From Gammaproteobacteria bacterium (lineage in GTDB: Bacteria > Pseudomonadota > Gammaproteobacteria > JASBUN01): DNA of 48,133 nucleotides. The stretch spans positions 1-48,133 of the forward strand of contig JASBUN010000039.1 in the NCBI GenBank assembly GCA_030147845.1, written 5' to 3'. The position numbers and the translations under genes are program-made. The notes beneath the pieces were generated by a model. The model searched no databases. It saw only the letters and a program-made list of their open reading frames with translations, and had not been told where the DNA came from. Shown piece by piece: positions 14,695 to 23,354 of the stretch. Within the stretch, counting starts at the first letter, position 1; every line of letters starts with the position of its first letter.

Positions 14695-17103
14695 TCATGA
14701 AAAAACTTGCTGTTTGACGTCTCGATAATGTGACACGAAGTGTACCTTCATCCCGTCTCGAATAAAATCCGGTAGCTCATCGAAGTCGCGTCGATTTGGT
14801 TCCGGCAAAATCAATTCCATGATCCGGTTTCGACGCGCAGCGATCACCTTTTCGCGAATACCACCGACCGCCAATACCTGCCCGGTCAGCGTTAGCTCGC
14901 CGGTCATAGCCAAAGGCCGCTTGATGCGCTGACCGCGGGCCAGCGAAAGCAGCGCAGTCGCCATGGTAATGCCGGCGCTGGGGCCGTCCTTCGGCGTGGC
15001 GCCTTCGGGTACGTGCAAGTGCACAAAGGCTTCGTCAAAAAAAGTCGGTTCGCCCCCGAACTCGTGCAGATGAGAGGAAATGTAGCTATACGCGATCTCG
15101 GCAGACTCCCGCATCACTTCACCCAGTTTGCCGGTCTGCTTAAACCCACGATTCTTTGTGTGAACTTTGGTCGCCTCGATTACCAGTGTCGCGCCACCCA
15201 TTGCCGTCCACGCCAAGCCGTTGATAATGCCAACGCCTGTGCGTGATCTTTCGCGCTGAAAGAATGGCGGTCCGAGATATTCTTCCAACTCCTTGATGCC
15301 GATGCGGATCGGTTCCTTGGCGCCGTCCAGTAATTGGACCACCGATTTTCGGACAATCCGTCCTAAGCGCTTTTCAAGTGTGCGCACGCCCGCTTCACGT
15401 GCATAACCATCGATGAGATGACGCAGGGCCGCATCTGTAATTTTCAGCTGGCGAGCCTTGACGCCGGCGCGCTTGAGCTGCCGGGGCCACAAATGATGGC
15501 GGGCAATCGCAACTTTTTCCTGTGTGATATAACCGGCCAGGCGGATGATTTCGACACGATCGAGCAGCGGACCGGGAATCGTATCCAGTTGGTTCGCAGT
15601 ACATACGAACAACACCTTGGAAAGGTCGAAACGAACATCAAGGAAGTGATCCAAAAAATCGCTGTTCTGTTCCGGATCGAGTACCTCGAGCAATGCCGAT
15701 CCGGGGTCACCATGATATGAGGCACCGATTTTGTCGATCTCATCGAGCATGATAACCGGGTTGGCGGTGCCGCTTTCCTTGATGGCCTGGATGAACTTCC
15801 CCGGCATGGCGCCTATGTAAGTGCGTCGATGCCCTTTGATCTCGGCTTCGTCGCGCATGCCACCGAGGCTGAATCGGTAAAACTTGCGGCCAAGGGCATC
15901 GGCGATGGAGCGACCGATGGAAGTTTTTCCGACCCCAGGCGGTCCCACCAACAGTAATATGGAGCCCGCAACCTCACCGCGTAAGGCGCCGACCGCGAGG
16001 AATTCGATGATCCTGCCTTTGACGTCCGCCAAACCGTCGTGATCGCGGTCGAGCACCGTGCGCGCACGTTCGAGGTCAATCTTGTCTTGCGAATACTTCC
16101 CCCACGGCAGCGCGGTCAGGACGTCGAGGTAGTTACGGGTAACCGCATACTCCGGCGAACCGGACTCGAGTATGGAAAGTTTTTGCAATTCGTCTTCGAT
16201 CCGTTTGCCGGCATCGGCGGGCAATTTGAGCCCTTCCAGGCGTTTGCTGAACGCTTCGACATCGGCGGTGCGGTCATCTTTCGCAATACCCAGTTCCTTT
16301 TGAATTTCCTTGAGCTGTTCACGCAAAAAGAACTTGCGCTGTTGTTCAGTCATACTGTCTTCGACGCGCTTCCGTATCCGCGTCTGCAGACGGGCGACTT
16401 CCAGTTCTTTTTTTACCAGAACAAGCACCTTCTCCATACGCGGCTTGACCGCCACGGTGTCGAGTACGGCCTGCAGTTCATCACCGCTCGACGAGGTCAT
16501 GCCGGCGGCAAAATCCGCCAGCATGGACGGCTCGTTGGGACTGAAGCGGTCAAGGAACGCCTTCAGCTCCTCGCTGTAGAGAGGGTTCAACGGGATCAAT
16601 TCTTTGATGGTATTGATCAACGCCAAGGCAAATGCGCGCAGCTCATCGGCATTTTCATCCGGCTGCTCCGGATACTCCACACGCGCCACGAAAGGCGGTT
16701 CCCTTCGAATCCACTTGATCACACGAAAACGGCGCAAGCCCTCGGCGATAAACTGGATTCTGCCATCGACCTGGCCGGGATGATGCATGCGCACCAACGT
16801 GCCCGTGGTGTGGAAATCCCCGGGGCCGGCTGCGTCGGCATTGTCCGTTTTGACGAGACATACGCCGGTCATGTGATGGCTGGTCTCGCCGATTTCCTGT
16901 ACGGTCGGCAACCAGGTATCACCGTTAATCACTATCGGCATCGCTTGCCCCGGGAAAAACGGCCGACCCACCAGCGGCAAGAGATGAATGGTACCTGGCA
17001 GGACTTGTCCCGGCACCACCAGCTCAGATGAGGATGCGACGTCCGATCGCTCGCTCGCGGGTTGGCGTTCTGATGAGTCGTCGGTCATGTCAAGAGTGTC
17101 CAT
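14695..17103 (-). CDS. lon: ATP-dependent protease Lon
   Basis: This Lon has 802 residues from ATG 17103 (ATG 17088 is equally possible; neither has a good ribosome-binding site). It has the LON substrate domain (LPLVGRPFFPGQAMP near the start), a coiled-coil region with QQRKFFLREQLKEIQKELG, Walker A GPPGVGKTS at about 386-394, and a protease domain with the Ser-Lys dyad: S709 in DGPSAGI and K752 in REKVIAA. The 43-residue spacing equals that of E. coli Lon (679/722). The length is also that of typical Lon. It degrades misfolded and regulatory proteins. A heat-shock-like promoter lies 26 bases upstream. The same frame stays open to 17274, but this would run past the promoter. Confidence 0.93.
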   Translation of the reverse strand: MDTLDMTDDSSERQPASERSDVASSSELVVPGQVLPGTIHLLPLVGRPFFPGQAMPIVINGDTWLPTVQEIGETSHHMTGVCLVKTDNADAAGPGDFHTTGTLVRMHHPGQVDGRIQFIAEGLRRFRVIKWIRREPPFVARVEYPEQPDENADELRAFALALINTIKELIPLNPLYSEELKAFLDRFSPNEPSMLADFAAGMTSSSGDELQAVLDTVAVKPRMEKVLVLVKKELEVARLQTRIRKRVEDSMTEQQRKFFLREQLKEIQKELGIAKDDRTADVEAFSKRLEGLKLPADAGKRIEDELQKLSILESGSPEYAVTRNYLDVLTALPWGKYSQDKIDLERARTVLDRDHDGLADVKGRIIEFLAVGALRGEVAGSILLLVGPPGVGKTSIGRSIADALGRKFYRFSLGGMRDEAEIKGHRRTYIGAMPGKFIQAIKESGTANPVIMLDEIDKIGASYHGDPGSALLEVLDPEQNSDFLDHFLDVRFDLSKVLFVCTANQLDTIPGPLLDRVEIIRLAGYITQEKVAIARHHLWPRQLKRAGVKARQLKITDAALRHLIDGYAREAGVRTLEKRLGRIVRKSVVQLLDGAKEPIRIGIKELEEYLGPPFFQRERSRTGVGIINGLAWTAMGGATLVIEATKVHTKNRGFKQTGKLGEVMRESAEIAYSYISSHLHEFGGEPTFFDEAFVHLHVPEGATPKDGPSAGITMATALLSLARGQRIKRPLAMTGELTLTGQVLAVGGIREKVIAARRNRIMELILPEPNRRDFDELPDFIRDGMKVHFVSHYRDVKQQVFS

Positions 17104-17128
17104 TCGATAGATGCCATTTGCGTATCCG

Positions 17129-17157
17129 ATGATAGTGGCGGCGGAAGCGATTTCAAG
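17129..17157 (-). promoter_or_regulatory. Sigma-32-like heat-shock promoter of lon
   Basis: On the minus strand CTTGAAA (17157-17151) is followed after 12 bases by CCACTATCAT (17138-17129). The first box is the exact sigma-32 -35 consensus and the second resembles the CCCCATNT -10 box. E. coli lon is also sigma-32 dependent. This placement argues for the lon start at 17103 or 17088 rather than further upstream. Confidence 0.5.
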
Positions 17158-17202
17158 CGCCGTTGGCGCGCCGACATAGCGCCGATGCCAGGGCAATAGC
17201 GC

Positions 17203-17231
17203 TTGAATTCTTGTCGTACTGGTCGTATACA
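17203..17231 (+). promoter_or_regulatory. Sigma-70-like promoter of def
   Basis: TTGAAT (17203-17208) and TATACA (17226-17231) are separated by 17 bases, a good sigma-70 spacing. They lie 44 bases before the def start codon. This region also lies upstream of lon on the other strand, so lon and def are divergently transcribed. Confidence 0.5.
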
Positions 17232-17274
17232 AGGTTAGATCATTATTTCTTTCTAAACCTAAATAGGCTTTCAA

Positions 17275-17862
17275 ATGTCTGTCCGTTCCGTACTGCGTAT
17301 GGGCGATCCCCGACTTTTACAAGTCTGTGAGCCGGTTGCCGCGTTTAATACCCCGGAATTACACACCCTGGTGAGGGACATGTTCGACACCATGCGCGAA
17401 CAGCGCGGCGCCGGGCTTGCCGCCATACAGATAGGGGTCGCATTACGGGTGGTGATTTTCGGCTTCGAAAGCGATACGCGAGCCGGTGATTGCGAGTCGG
17501 TTCCTGAGACGATCTTAATCAATCCGCAAATAAAGCCACTATCGACGCAGCAGGAACTCGCCTGGGAGGGCTGCCTCAGTGTACCTGGCATGCGGGGCCT
17601 GGTGCCGCGCTACTCGCATGTAACTTATCGGGGCTTCGATGTGCGGGGAGATGTGATTGAGCGGCAGGTGCGTGGCTTCCACGCGCGCGTCGTGCAACAC
17701 GAGTGTGATCACCTGGATGGCATCCTTTATCCGCGCCGCTTGCCCGATCTGACCTACTTCGGTTTTGTCGAGGAATTAGACGCCAGCGGCGTCATGACTG
17801 CCGGCGTTCTTCCTTGCGAAGATGATCGGTGCCAACCGACGCGCGCCGACCCGTTACGGTGA
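17275..17862 (+). CDS. def: Peptide deformylase
   Basis: This 195-residue metallo-hydrolase has all three deformylase motifs: [10 protein letters not shown] (45-54), EGCLSVPG with Cys100 as metal ligand (98-105), and QHECDHLDG with His142, Glu143 and His146 (141-149). It removes the N-formyl group from nascent proteins. The C-terminal tail is slightly long. A formyltransferase-family gene follows after 14 bases, so the pair resembles the usual def-fmt operon. A paralogue elsewhere in the genome cannot be excluded. Confidence 0.95.
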   Translation: MSVRSVLRMGDPRLLQVCEPVAAFNTPELHTLVRDMFDTMREQRGAGLAAIQIGVALRVVIFGFESDTRAGDCESVPETILINPQIKPLSTQQELAWEGCLSVPGMRGLVPRYSHVTYRGFDVRGDVIERQVRGFHARVVQHECDHLDGILYPRRLPDLTYFGFVEELDASGVMTAGVLPCEDDRCQPTRADPLR

Positions 17863-17876
17863 CGGTAAACGACAGC

Positions 17877-18755
17877 ATGAAGCGCGCCGTTTTTTTGGGC
17901 GCATCCGGTAACTTTTCCAATGTCGCGTTACGCACCATGCTCGCCGCGGGATGCCCGCCGGTTGCGGTCGTATACGCGGATCCTTCGGCACTCTCGCCGG
18001 CATCGACAGCGATTCCGGTTCGGGTTGCTGGACGTGAAACCATAGCGGATATCGGCGCGGCGGCCGAGTTGCCCGTACTTCACACGCGCGACGCTGAGCC
18101 CGACGCTCTGCAATGGATTGCCGCACATTCTCCGGAGCTCCTCATCGTCGCCTGCCTACCCTGGTATTTGCCGCAATCGTGGTTAATGTTGCCGCGACGC
18201 GGTTGCCTGAATGTGCATCCATCACTATTGCCGCGTTACCGCGGTCCAGCACCCCTATTTTGGCAGTTTCGCAATAACGAAACCGAAACCGGAGTCAGTG
18301 TCCATTATATGACCGGCAGCGCCGATGCCGGTGATGTGATCTGCCAGCAGCCGTGGCGGTTTGCCGATGGTATCGACTACGATACGGCAAATGCGGAGCT
18401 GGCACGCCTCGGCGCGCAACTATTGCTAAAGCTGCTACGCCCCGGTGTCATTGATATGCCGGTAGCCACGCGCCAGGATGAAACAATGGCGAGCTATTTT
18501 GGCTGGCCCGGAGCCGACGATTTCCGCATCAGTACCAGTTGGCCGGCGCGCCGAGCTTTCAATTTCATCCGCGGCGCGGGCGCGTGGCATCGGCCGTTCC
18601 ATATTTATGGCCCCGATTTATCGGTCTGGGTGCGCAAGGCCATTGATTTTGACGATCGGGCGAGCCAAGCGCCGCCTCTTGCGACACATGCAGGTCTGCC
18701 TTGCATACGCTTCCGGCCAGGCGTCGTGCGTGTAGCTGAGCTAGTGGAATACTGA
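17877..18755 (+). CDS. Formyltransferase-family protein (methionyl-tRNA formyltransferase-like)
   Basis: The 292-residue product from ATG 17877 begins MKRAVFLGASGNFSNVAL; a GTG at 17829 would overlap def. The formyltransferase signature LNVHPSLLPRYRGPAP has the catalytic Asn112 and His114, and SADAGDV near residue 150 supplies the Asp. The C-terminal domain has SWPARRAFNFIRGAG, as in the OB-like domain of Fmt/ArnA. The N-terminal part diverges from housekeeping Fmt, which begins with a FAGTPEFA-like motif. It may therefore be a secondary Fmt or a formyltransferase for another amine such as an amino sugar. Pairing with def favours Met-tRNA, but I leave the substrate open. Confidence 0.75.
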   Translation: MKRAVFLGASGNFSNVALRTMLAAGCPPVAVVYADPSALSPASTAIPVRVAGRETIADIGAAAELPVLHTRDAEPDALQWIAAHSPELLIVACLPWYLPQSWLMLPRRGCLNVHPSLLPRYRGPAPLFWQFRNNETETGVSVHYMTGSADAGDVICQQPWRFADGIDYDTANAELARLGAQLLLKLLRPGVIDMPVATRQDETMASYFGWPGADDFRISTSWPARRAFNFIRGAGAWHRPFHIYGPDLSVWVRKAIDFDDRASQAPPLATHAGLPCIRFRPGVVRVAELVEY

Positions 18756-18772
18756 GCTCCGGGAGCCGGAGC
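18756..18772 (+). terminator. Stem-loop directly after the formyltransferase gene
   Basis: GCTCCGG (18756-18762) and CCGGAGC (18766-18772) form a perfect 7-bp stem with a 3-base loop, starting on the base after the stop codon. It sits between convergent genes, where a bidirectional terminator is expected. There is no T-run on either strand, so Rho-independent termination would be weak. Confidence 0.4.
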
Positions 18773-18834
18773 GGCAGCACTAGCGCCGGCATTGCACCAG
18801 ATCCTGTCGCGACAACGGAGCCAAACCACTGGTT

Positions 18835-20610
18835 CTATGCCAACGGTAGCTCGACGCCGAATATCGTGCCGCCACCCGCGCGCGTTTCGAACCAGATGCG
18901 CCCGTGCATTTTCTCGACAAACGATTTTGCGATACTCAAACCCAACCCGGTCCCGCCGTGCGTCCGAGATGGCGATGAATCCGCTTGCGCGAACCGCTCG
19001 AACACCCGGGAGCGGAATTCCGCTGGTATACCTGGACCCGAGTCCGACACATGCACGAATAGACGTTCAGCATCGGCGCTCACAGTAACATCGACCTGGC
19101 CGCCGGACGGCGAAAATTTAGCCGCGTTACTCAAAAGATTCGTCATTACTTGAATAAAACGATCACGATCGACTTGCGCATATAACGCTTGTTGAGGCCG
19201 CGGATATACATATCGCACGTCAAATTCGCGCGCGTAAGCATCATTACTTTCTACCGACACACTAACCAGTTCGGTAACATCCAACCGCGCCAGCTCAAAG
19301 GTGACCTGCGGCATTTCCAAACGTTGAATATCGAGAACCTGGTCGATAAGCTTGAGCAAGCGATGGCAATTTTTATCGGCGATTTCGACTAAATTAGCCG
19401 CTTGCACAGGAAGTTCCCCCACCACATTGCCTCGCAGTAAGCCCAATGCGCCGCGTATTGAAGTAAGCGGCGTTCTCAATTCGTGGCTGACGGTGGAAAC
19501 AAATTCCTCCTTAATGCGGTCCAAGGCTTTGCGTTCGGTGATATCTTCTGCAGTCCCCACCACCATTGAAATTCGCCCTTCCTCGCGCAGCGGCGCAAAG
19601 CTGATTTGGAAAGTGCGCTGTGCGCCGGATCGACAATCGCACTCGGCTTCGTGCTGTTTTACGGTTTCACCTTCAATCGCGGCACGCCTGAATCGCTCCT
19701 CTACGCCGCTTTGGAACTCGGGCCTGACCATGGTAACGAAGACGCGTCCAATAAGCTCCGACGAGGCGTATTCCGTGGCGCTCAGCAAGGCGTGATTAAA
19801 GCGCATCAACCGACCGGACATGTCGAGTACGAATATGGCGTTCGTAGCCGTATCCATCACCTGTTCCAGGAACGCATTACTCTCTTGAAGCTTTAGTTCC
19901 GCACGGTTGCGTATCTCGATTTCGCGTAGCAACCTGTCGTTACTCGATCGAAGCTCCTCGCCGGAAGCCTGTAAGGTGGTCACCAGGTGTTCGTTTTCGT
20001 AACGCAATTGCAGCGATTCGGTCAAATTTTCGAACATGCGCCGGCCGGTTAAAATTAGCACCCACAGCAAAATCAACGCCATGACACCAACATACGCGTG
20101 CGGGAGGTCGTCTCGAGTCAGCAGCCAGAGGCCGACTGGAAAAAGCGCCGACAGTAGATAGGCCAACATGGCGCGCGGAACCGGCGATAAAAACGGCACC
20201 GCGCCCGAACTCATTCCGGCCAGCACCACCAACAGAAACATTTGATATACGACGTCGTTATCGGGAAATAACACGATCGCGCCAACGCCCCAGCCGAGTC
20301 CCGCCAAGGCGGCGCCGACGGTATAGCGGTTTGACCATACCACGTAGGCTTTATCTCGAACTTCGGAGTGGTCGCGGCGCCGCACCAACAGGTAGCGCAG
20401 CATGGTGACAACGGTCATGTAGACGAGCCAGCCAACCAGCAATCCTGTGTCCGAAATAGACCAAAGCACAATGCCGGTGGCATAGGCATTGATTAAAGTA
20501 GCGGCGAACCCAGGATACGACTGTCTGTAGAGCAGATCGACGCGCGCGCGTGCAATACGCTCGTCGTTATGTGCATATTCTGCCACTGGGGCGGAGGCTT
20601 GCTCGTTCAT
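18835..20610 (-). CDS. Membrane sensor histidine kinase with PAS domain
   Basis: This 591-residue kinase has about six hydrophobic segments in residues 33-190. A short coiled coil (ENEHLVTTLQASGEELR) and a PAS domain with its PAC extension (about 240-355) follow. The HisKA helix has phospho-acceptor His376 in SHELRTPL, and the HATPase domain at 485-590 has N, G1 and G2 boxes (LLSNAAKFSP, DSGPGIPAE, GGTGLGLSI). No receiver domain or partner response regulator lies nearby, so its output is unknown. A 117-codon gene ends three bases before its start codon and is probably co-transcribed. The multi-helix input domain resembles those of GGDEF sensors, and its signal is not known. Confidence 0.9.
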   Translation of the reverse strand: MNEQASAPVAEYAHNDERIARARVDLLYRQSYPGFAATLINAYATGIVLWSISDTGLLVGWLVYMTVVTMLRYLLVRRRDHSEVRDKAYVVWSNRYTVGAALAGLGWGVGAIVLFPDNDVVYQMFLLVVLAGMSSGAVPFLSPVPRAMLAYLLSALFPVGLWLLTRDDLPHAYVGVMALILLWVLILTGRRMFENLTESLQLRYENEHLVTTLQASGEELRSSNDRLLREIEIRNRAELKLQESNAFLEQVMDTATNAIFVLDMSGRLMRFNHALLSATEYASSELIGRVFVTMVRPEFQSGVEERFRRAAIEGETVKQHEAECDCRSGAQRTFQISFAPLREEGRISMVVGTAEDITERKALDRIKEEFVSTVSHELRTPLTSIRGALGLLRGNVVGELPVQAANLVEIADKNCHRLLKLIDQVLDIQRLEMPQVTFELARLDVTELVSVSVESNDAYAREFDVRYVYPRPQQALYAQVDRDRFIQVMTNLLSNAAKFSPSGGQVDVTVSADAERLFVHVSDSGPGIPAEFRSRVFERFAQADSSPSRTHGGTGLGLSIAKSFVEKMHGRIWFETRAGGGTIFGVELPLA

Positions 20611-20613
20611 CGC

Positions 20614-20967
20614 CTAACGGATAGTCCTGCGGTAGATGTCCGAAACTTTACACGGCAATTTATGTACGTCGCTGACGGCAGCAAAACCGGTGAGCCATAC
20701 ATACGGGCAAGATAATCCATTGCTCCGTCGACATTCGGCGTGCACGCCTTGGTAGCGCACTTCGATCGGCACTTGGTGCGCGTCTTCTATTCCATAACGA
20801 CTGCGATATCCATTCTGATCCTCAGGGTGCTGGTCGGAGATGGTCACCAACCGCTTAGTACGGGCGCCGATGCCGCGGCGCGCGGAAAATACCGTATCGA
20901 CGGTCTTCCCCATGCGCTCGAAAATGGCCTCGTAGTCGAGCGAATTCCGATCAACACGGGTATTCAT
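20614..20967 (-). CDS. Hypothetical protein upstream of the histidine kinase (117 aa)
   Basis: I do not recognise this protein. It has no signal peptide or membrane helix. It is charged at the N-terminus (RNSLDYEAIFERMGKTVD), has a basic middle, and has three cysteines in the C-terminal half within AECRRSNGLSCPYVW and KLPCKV. Codon choice looks like that of real genes nearby, and it ends three bases before the kinase start, which supports an operon. It lacks a clear ribosome-binding site. A frame on the opposite strand covers the same DNA but looks less like a protein. It might be a small partner or regulator of the kinase. Confidence 0.45.
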   Translation of the reverse strand: MNTRVDRNSLDYEAIFERMGKTVDTVFSARRGIGARTKRLVTISDQHPEDQNGYRSRYGIEDAHQVPIEVRYQGVHAECRRSNGLSCPYVWLTGFAAVSDVHKLPCKVSDIYRRTIR

Positions 20968-21191
20968 GTCTGTACGCGTCCAGCGGGTGGAATTTGGGAT
21001 CCATGTCTAAACTATACAGGCACGCGCAGGACAAAGCACCGCCGCAAGAACGGCGCACCCCGCTCACTGCACTTCGGCATAGATACCCGTATCGTAGGCG
21101 CAGGCGACATCAACACTCGGGTGAAGACGCGGTTCATCGGTCCTGATACCGGCCACACAGCCGGCGTCACACGTCAAAGTAGCCCATGCCG

Positions 21192-22586
21192 TCAACGGCG
21201 AGCCAATTTCAATGTCCGAATCAGGATATCCTCGAAATTGCGTACGCGCGCGACGTAGCGCACCGCTTCATTACCGCGCGCATAGCCGTTTGGTAACGCT
21301 TTATAGTAGTGCTCCTTGGACAGTAAGGGTAATACCGTTTTCAGGTCGTGCCACGAATCGGCATCAAGGCCGAGTCGCTTGGCCAGTTGCTGTGCATCGC
21401 GCACATGCGCCATTCCCACATTGTAGGCGGCCAGCGCTATCCAAGTACGGTCGGGTTCAGCAACTGAATCAGGGAGCCTTTTGCGCAGTTGATTCAAATA
21501 TTTCGCGCCGCCGAGAATAGACTGTTTGGGCTGCAGTCGGCTGTCGACGCCTAATTGCGCCGCCGTGGCTTGGGTTAGCATCATGATGCCGCGCACACCA
21601 CTCGGACTGGTGGCGAGGGGATTCCAGCGCGATTCCTGATAGGCCTGGGCGGCCAATAGCGTCCAACGGATGTGAAAGCGTTTCCCGGCGGTCTCGAACA
21701 GATCGCGAAAATCCGGTAAACGATTTCGGATCCGACGCATGTAGTGACGGATATCGACGTAATCGAAAACACGCACAAAACCATAGTAGCGCTCCAGCAT
21801 ATTCGCTAAATCGCCGTTGCGCTGATACTTGACGAACCAACGCTTTGTCGCCGCCTGTAGTCCGTGTGCGCCTTTCGGAAAATACCAAACCAACGGCTGC
21901 GCCGGCGTCAAGTCAAAGGCGACCGTCAGTTCCGGGTGATAGCGTCGATTAATTTTTACGATGTTGGAATCCGCCACCGTACAGTCAATCTGGCGGCGCC
22001 AGACACGTTCGAGCATCTCCTCGGTGTCGGCGTCATTAACCACCTTCCAACCCAGCTTCGGAAAACGCTGCTTTAGCTTCACCAATTCATCGATGTAGCT
22101 ACTGCGCGCCACCACCGCCAATTTGAGGCCAACCAATTCGCTGACATGCCGCGGTTGTTTGCCACCCCGGCGGCAAACCACTTGCTGGCGCACGCGTTGA
22201 TAGCTGGGGCCGGCCAAGAAGCGCTGCTTACGCGACTTTGTTTCAGTCAAACCGGCCGCAGCGAGCTGCCCTTTTCCCGCCTGCAGCGCCACAAGGATAT
22301 CGTTGATGTTGTCGAATATTTTATATTTGACCTTGACGCCGAGATAAGCCGCCAATGCGGCGGTCATATCGTGCTCGGGACCTTCCACGTGATCGCGACC
22401 GACATAGTAGATGGTCGGCGCATTGCGCGTCAGCACGACCAACTCTCCCGATTTACGGATGGCGTCGAGGACGTGGCCGGTCGTGGGCGCTTGGCCTGAT
22501 TCGGTGCCACAGCCGACCAGGGATAAGGCACAGAAGGCAGCGACGATACTAACCGGTGCTGCGTGATGAAGTATCCATCGAAGCAT
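21192..22586 (-). CDS. mltF: Membrane-bound lytic transglycosylase F
   Basis: The 464-residue lipoprotein has a lipobox ending in VGC with Cys26. A periplasmic solute-binding-like domain follows (about 45-270, starting SGELVVLTRNAPTIYY). The SLT catalytic domain covers about 300-450, with Glu318 in YQESRWNP, GIMMLT, and AAYNVGMAHV. MltF cleaves peptidoglycan to form 1,6-anhydro-muropeptides at the outer membrane and is allosterically controlled by muropeptides through its binding-protein domain. It is a single gene on the minus strand. A leftward-facing promoter presumably lies in the 89-base gap upstream. Confidence 0.93.
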   Translation of the reverse strand: MLRWILHHAAPVSIVAAFCALSLVGCGTESGQAPTTGHVLDAIRKSGELVVLTRNAPTIYYVGRDHVEGPEHDMTAALAAYLGVKVKYKIFDNINDILVALQAGKGQLAAAGLTETKSRKQRFLAGPSYQRVRQQVVCRRGGKQPRHVSELVGLKLAVVARSSYIDELVKLKQRFPKLGWKVVNDADTEEMLERVWRRQIDCTVADSNIVKINRRYHPELTVAFDLTPAQPLVWYFPKGAHGLQAATKRWFVKYQRNGDLANMLERYYGFVRVFDYVDIRHYMRRIRNRLPDFRDLFETAGKRFHIRWTLLAAQAYQESRWNPLATSPSGVRGIMMLTQATAAQLGVDSRLQPKQSILGGAKYLNQLRKRLPDSVAEPDRTWIALAAYNVGMAHVRDAQQLAKRLGLDADSWHDLKTVLPLLSKEHYYKALPNGYARGNEAVRYVARVRNFEDILIRTLKLARR

Positions 22587-22675
22587 GCGGGTCGGATGAA
22601 TTTCGATTTCAAGCGGGTGATCTTACATCATAACCAATCCCATTGATTTTTGCATGGTCCCGGCTGGAGCCGCTA

Positions 22676-23350
22676 TCACGCCTTCGGACGCGTGCATAAC
22701 CTATTCGCACGCCCGAGCGTGCGTGATAAATCGGCGATCAGGCTATCGATCATCTGTGCGATAGCACGATTGCTGGCGATGACGCCGGTGTACGGTCCGC
22801 TTCCCGCCGGCAGTTTGACGTCGATCACATGGTTCAGCAGCAAACGGTGCCGATTCATATCAATCAGCTGCACTCTGAGGCTGAATTCAACGTGACTGGT
22901 GCCTTGAGCAAAGACCTGCTGCAAGCGCTCGATTTCGGTGTCCAACCGTAGCGGCGCGACGATAGGGGCCGGACCACTGATCACGGCGGAAAATAGGCCG
23001 CTATGCGCTAAGGCATTGACAAGTATCGGACGAAGCATGCGTGCCGGGGTGTCGGCCCATCGGTGTTTGGCGAAGTAATCCAAGCGATAATCCTTGGTTA
23101 CGTAAGCCATGCCGGTGCCATTATAGCCCGGTACCGCGCTGGGTGGACTTACGGTCAGCGTACCGCAATGCAAGGCGGACGCCTGCTTGAGCAGCGGTGG
23201 TGCATGCCATTCCAACAGATAAATAGCCGGCGGCCGGGCGTTGCTATGATCAGGAAATGGCGAACATGCCGAGAACAACAGTGACAGCACGCTCAGCGTC
23301 AATGCGGCCTTCATGCCGTTGGATATTCCGCTGCGGTACGCTGGCGTCAT
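22676..23350 (-). CDS. ABC-transport auxiliary lipoprotein (PqiC/DUF330-type) of the Mla-like operon
   Basis: From ATG 23350, GGAGAG upstream supports the start, four bases after the MCE gene. The 224-residue product has a lipoprotein signal (LLFSAC, Cys29), then PPAIYLLEW and a long ABC-transport-auxiliary domain with YVTKDYRLDYFAKHRWADTP (residues about 82-100), LDTEIERLQQVF and a central beta region. These lipoproteins are tethered to the outer membrane and work with MCE proteins in phospholipid transport between membranes. It is the last gene of the mlaE-mlaF-mlaD-lipoprotein operon. It takes the place of mlaC and mlaB, which are absent. Confidence 0.82.
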   Translation of the reverse strand: MTPAYRSGISNGMKAALTLSVLSLLFSACSPFPDHSNARPPAIYLLEWHAPPLLKQASALHCGTLTVSPPSAVPGYNGTGMAYVTKDYRLDYFAKHRWADTPARMLRPILVNALAHSGLFSAVISGPAPIVAPLRLDTEIERLQQVFAQGTSHVEFSLRVQLIDMNRHRLLLNHVIDVKLPAGSGPYTGVIASNRAIAQMIDSLIADLSRTLGRANRLCTRPKA

Positions 23351-23354
23351 GCGA

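Noticed and set aside
16039..17031. A 330-codon frame on the plus strand, opposite to lon
   Set aside because: It is the mirror of the highly conserved lon gene, its translation is rich in Arg/His/Gln without any family motif, and it has no ribosome-binding site.
17104..17274. N-terminal extension of Lon from a TTG at 17274
   Set aside because: It would start at the base next to def, has no ribosome-binding site, has no Lon-like sequence, and spans the heat-shock-like promoter.
20740..21258. A 172-codon plus-strand frame
   Set aside because: It overlaps the 117-codon gene and the mltF end in antisense; no family motif, and the 117-codon frame has better context.
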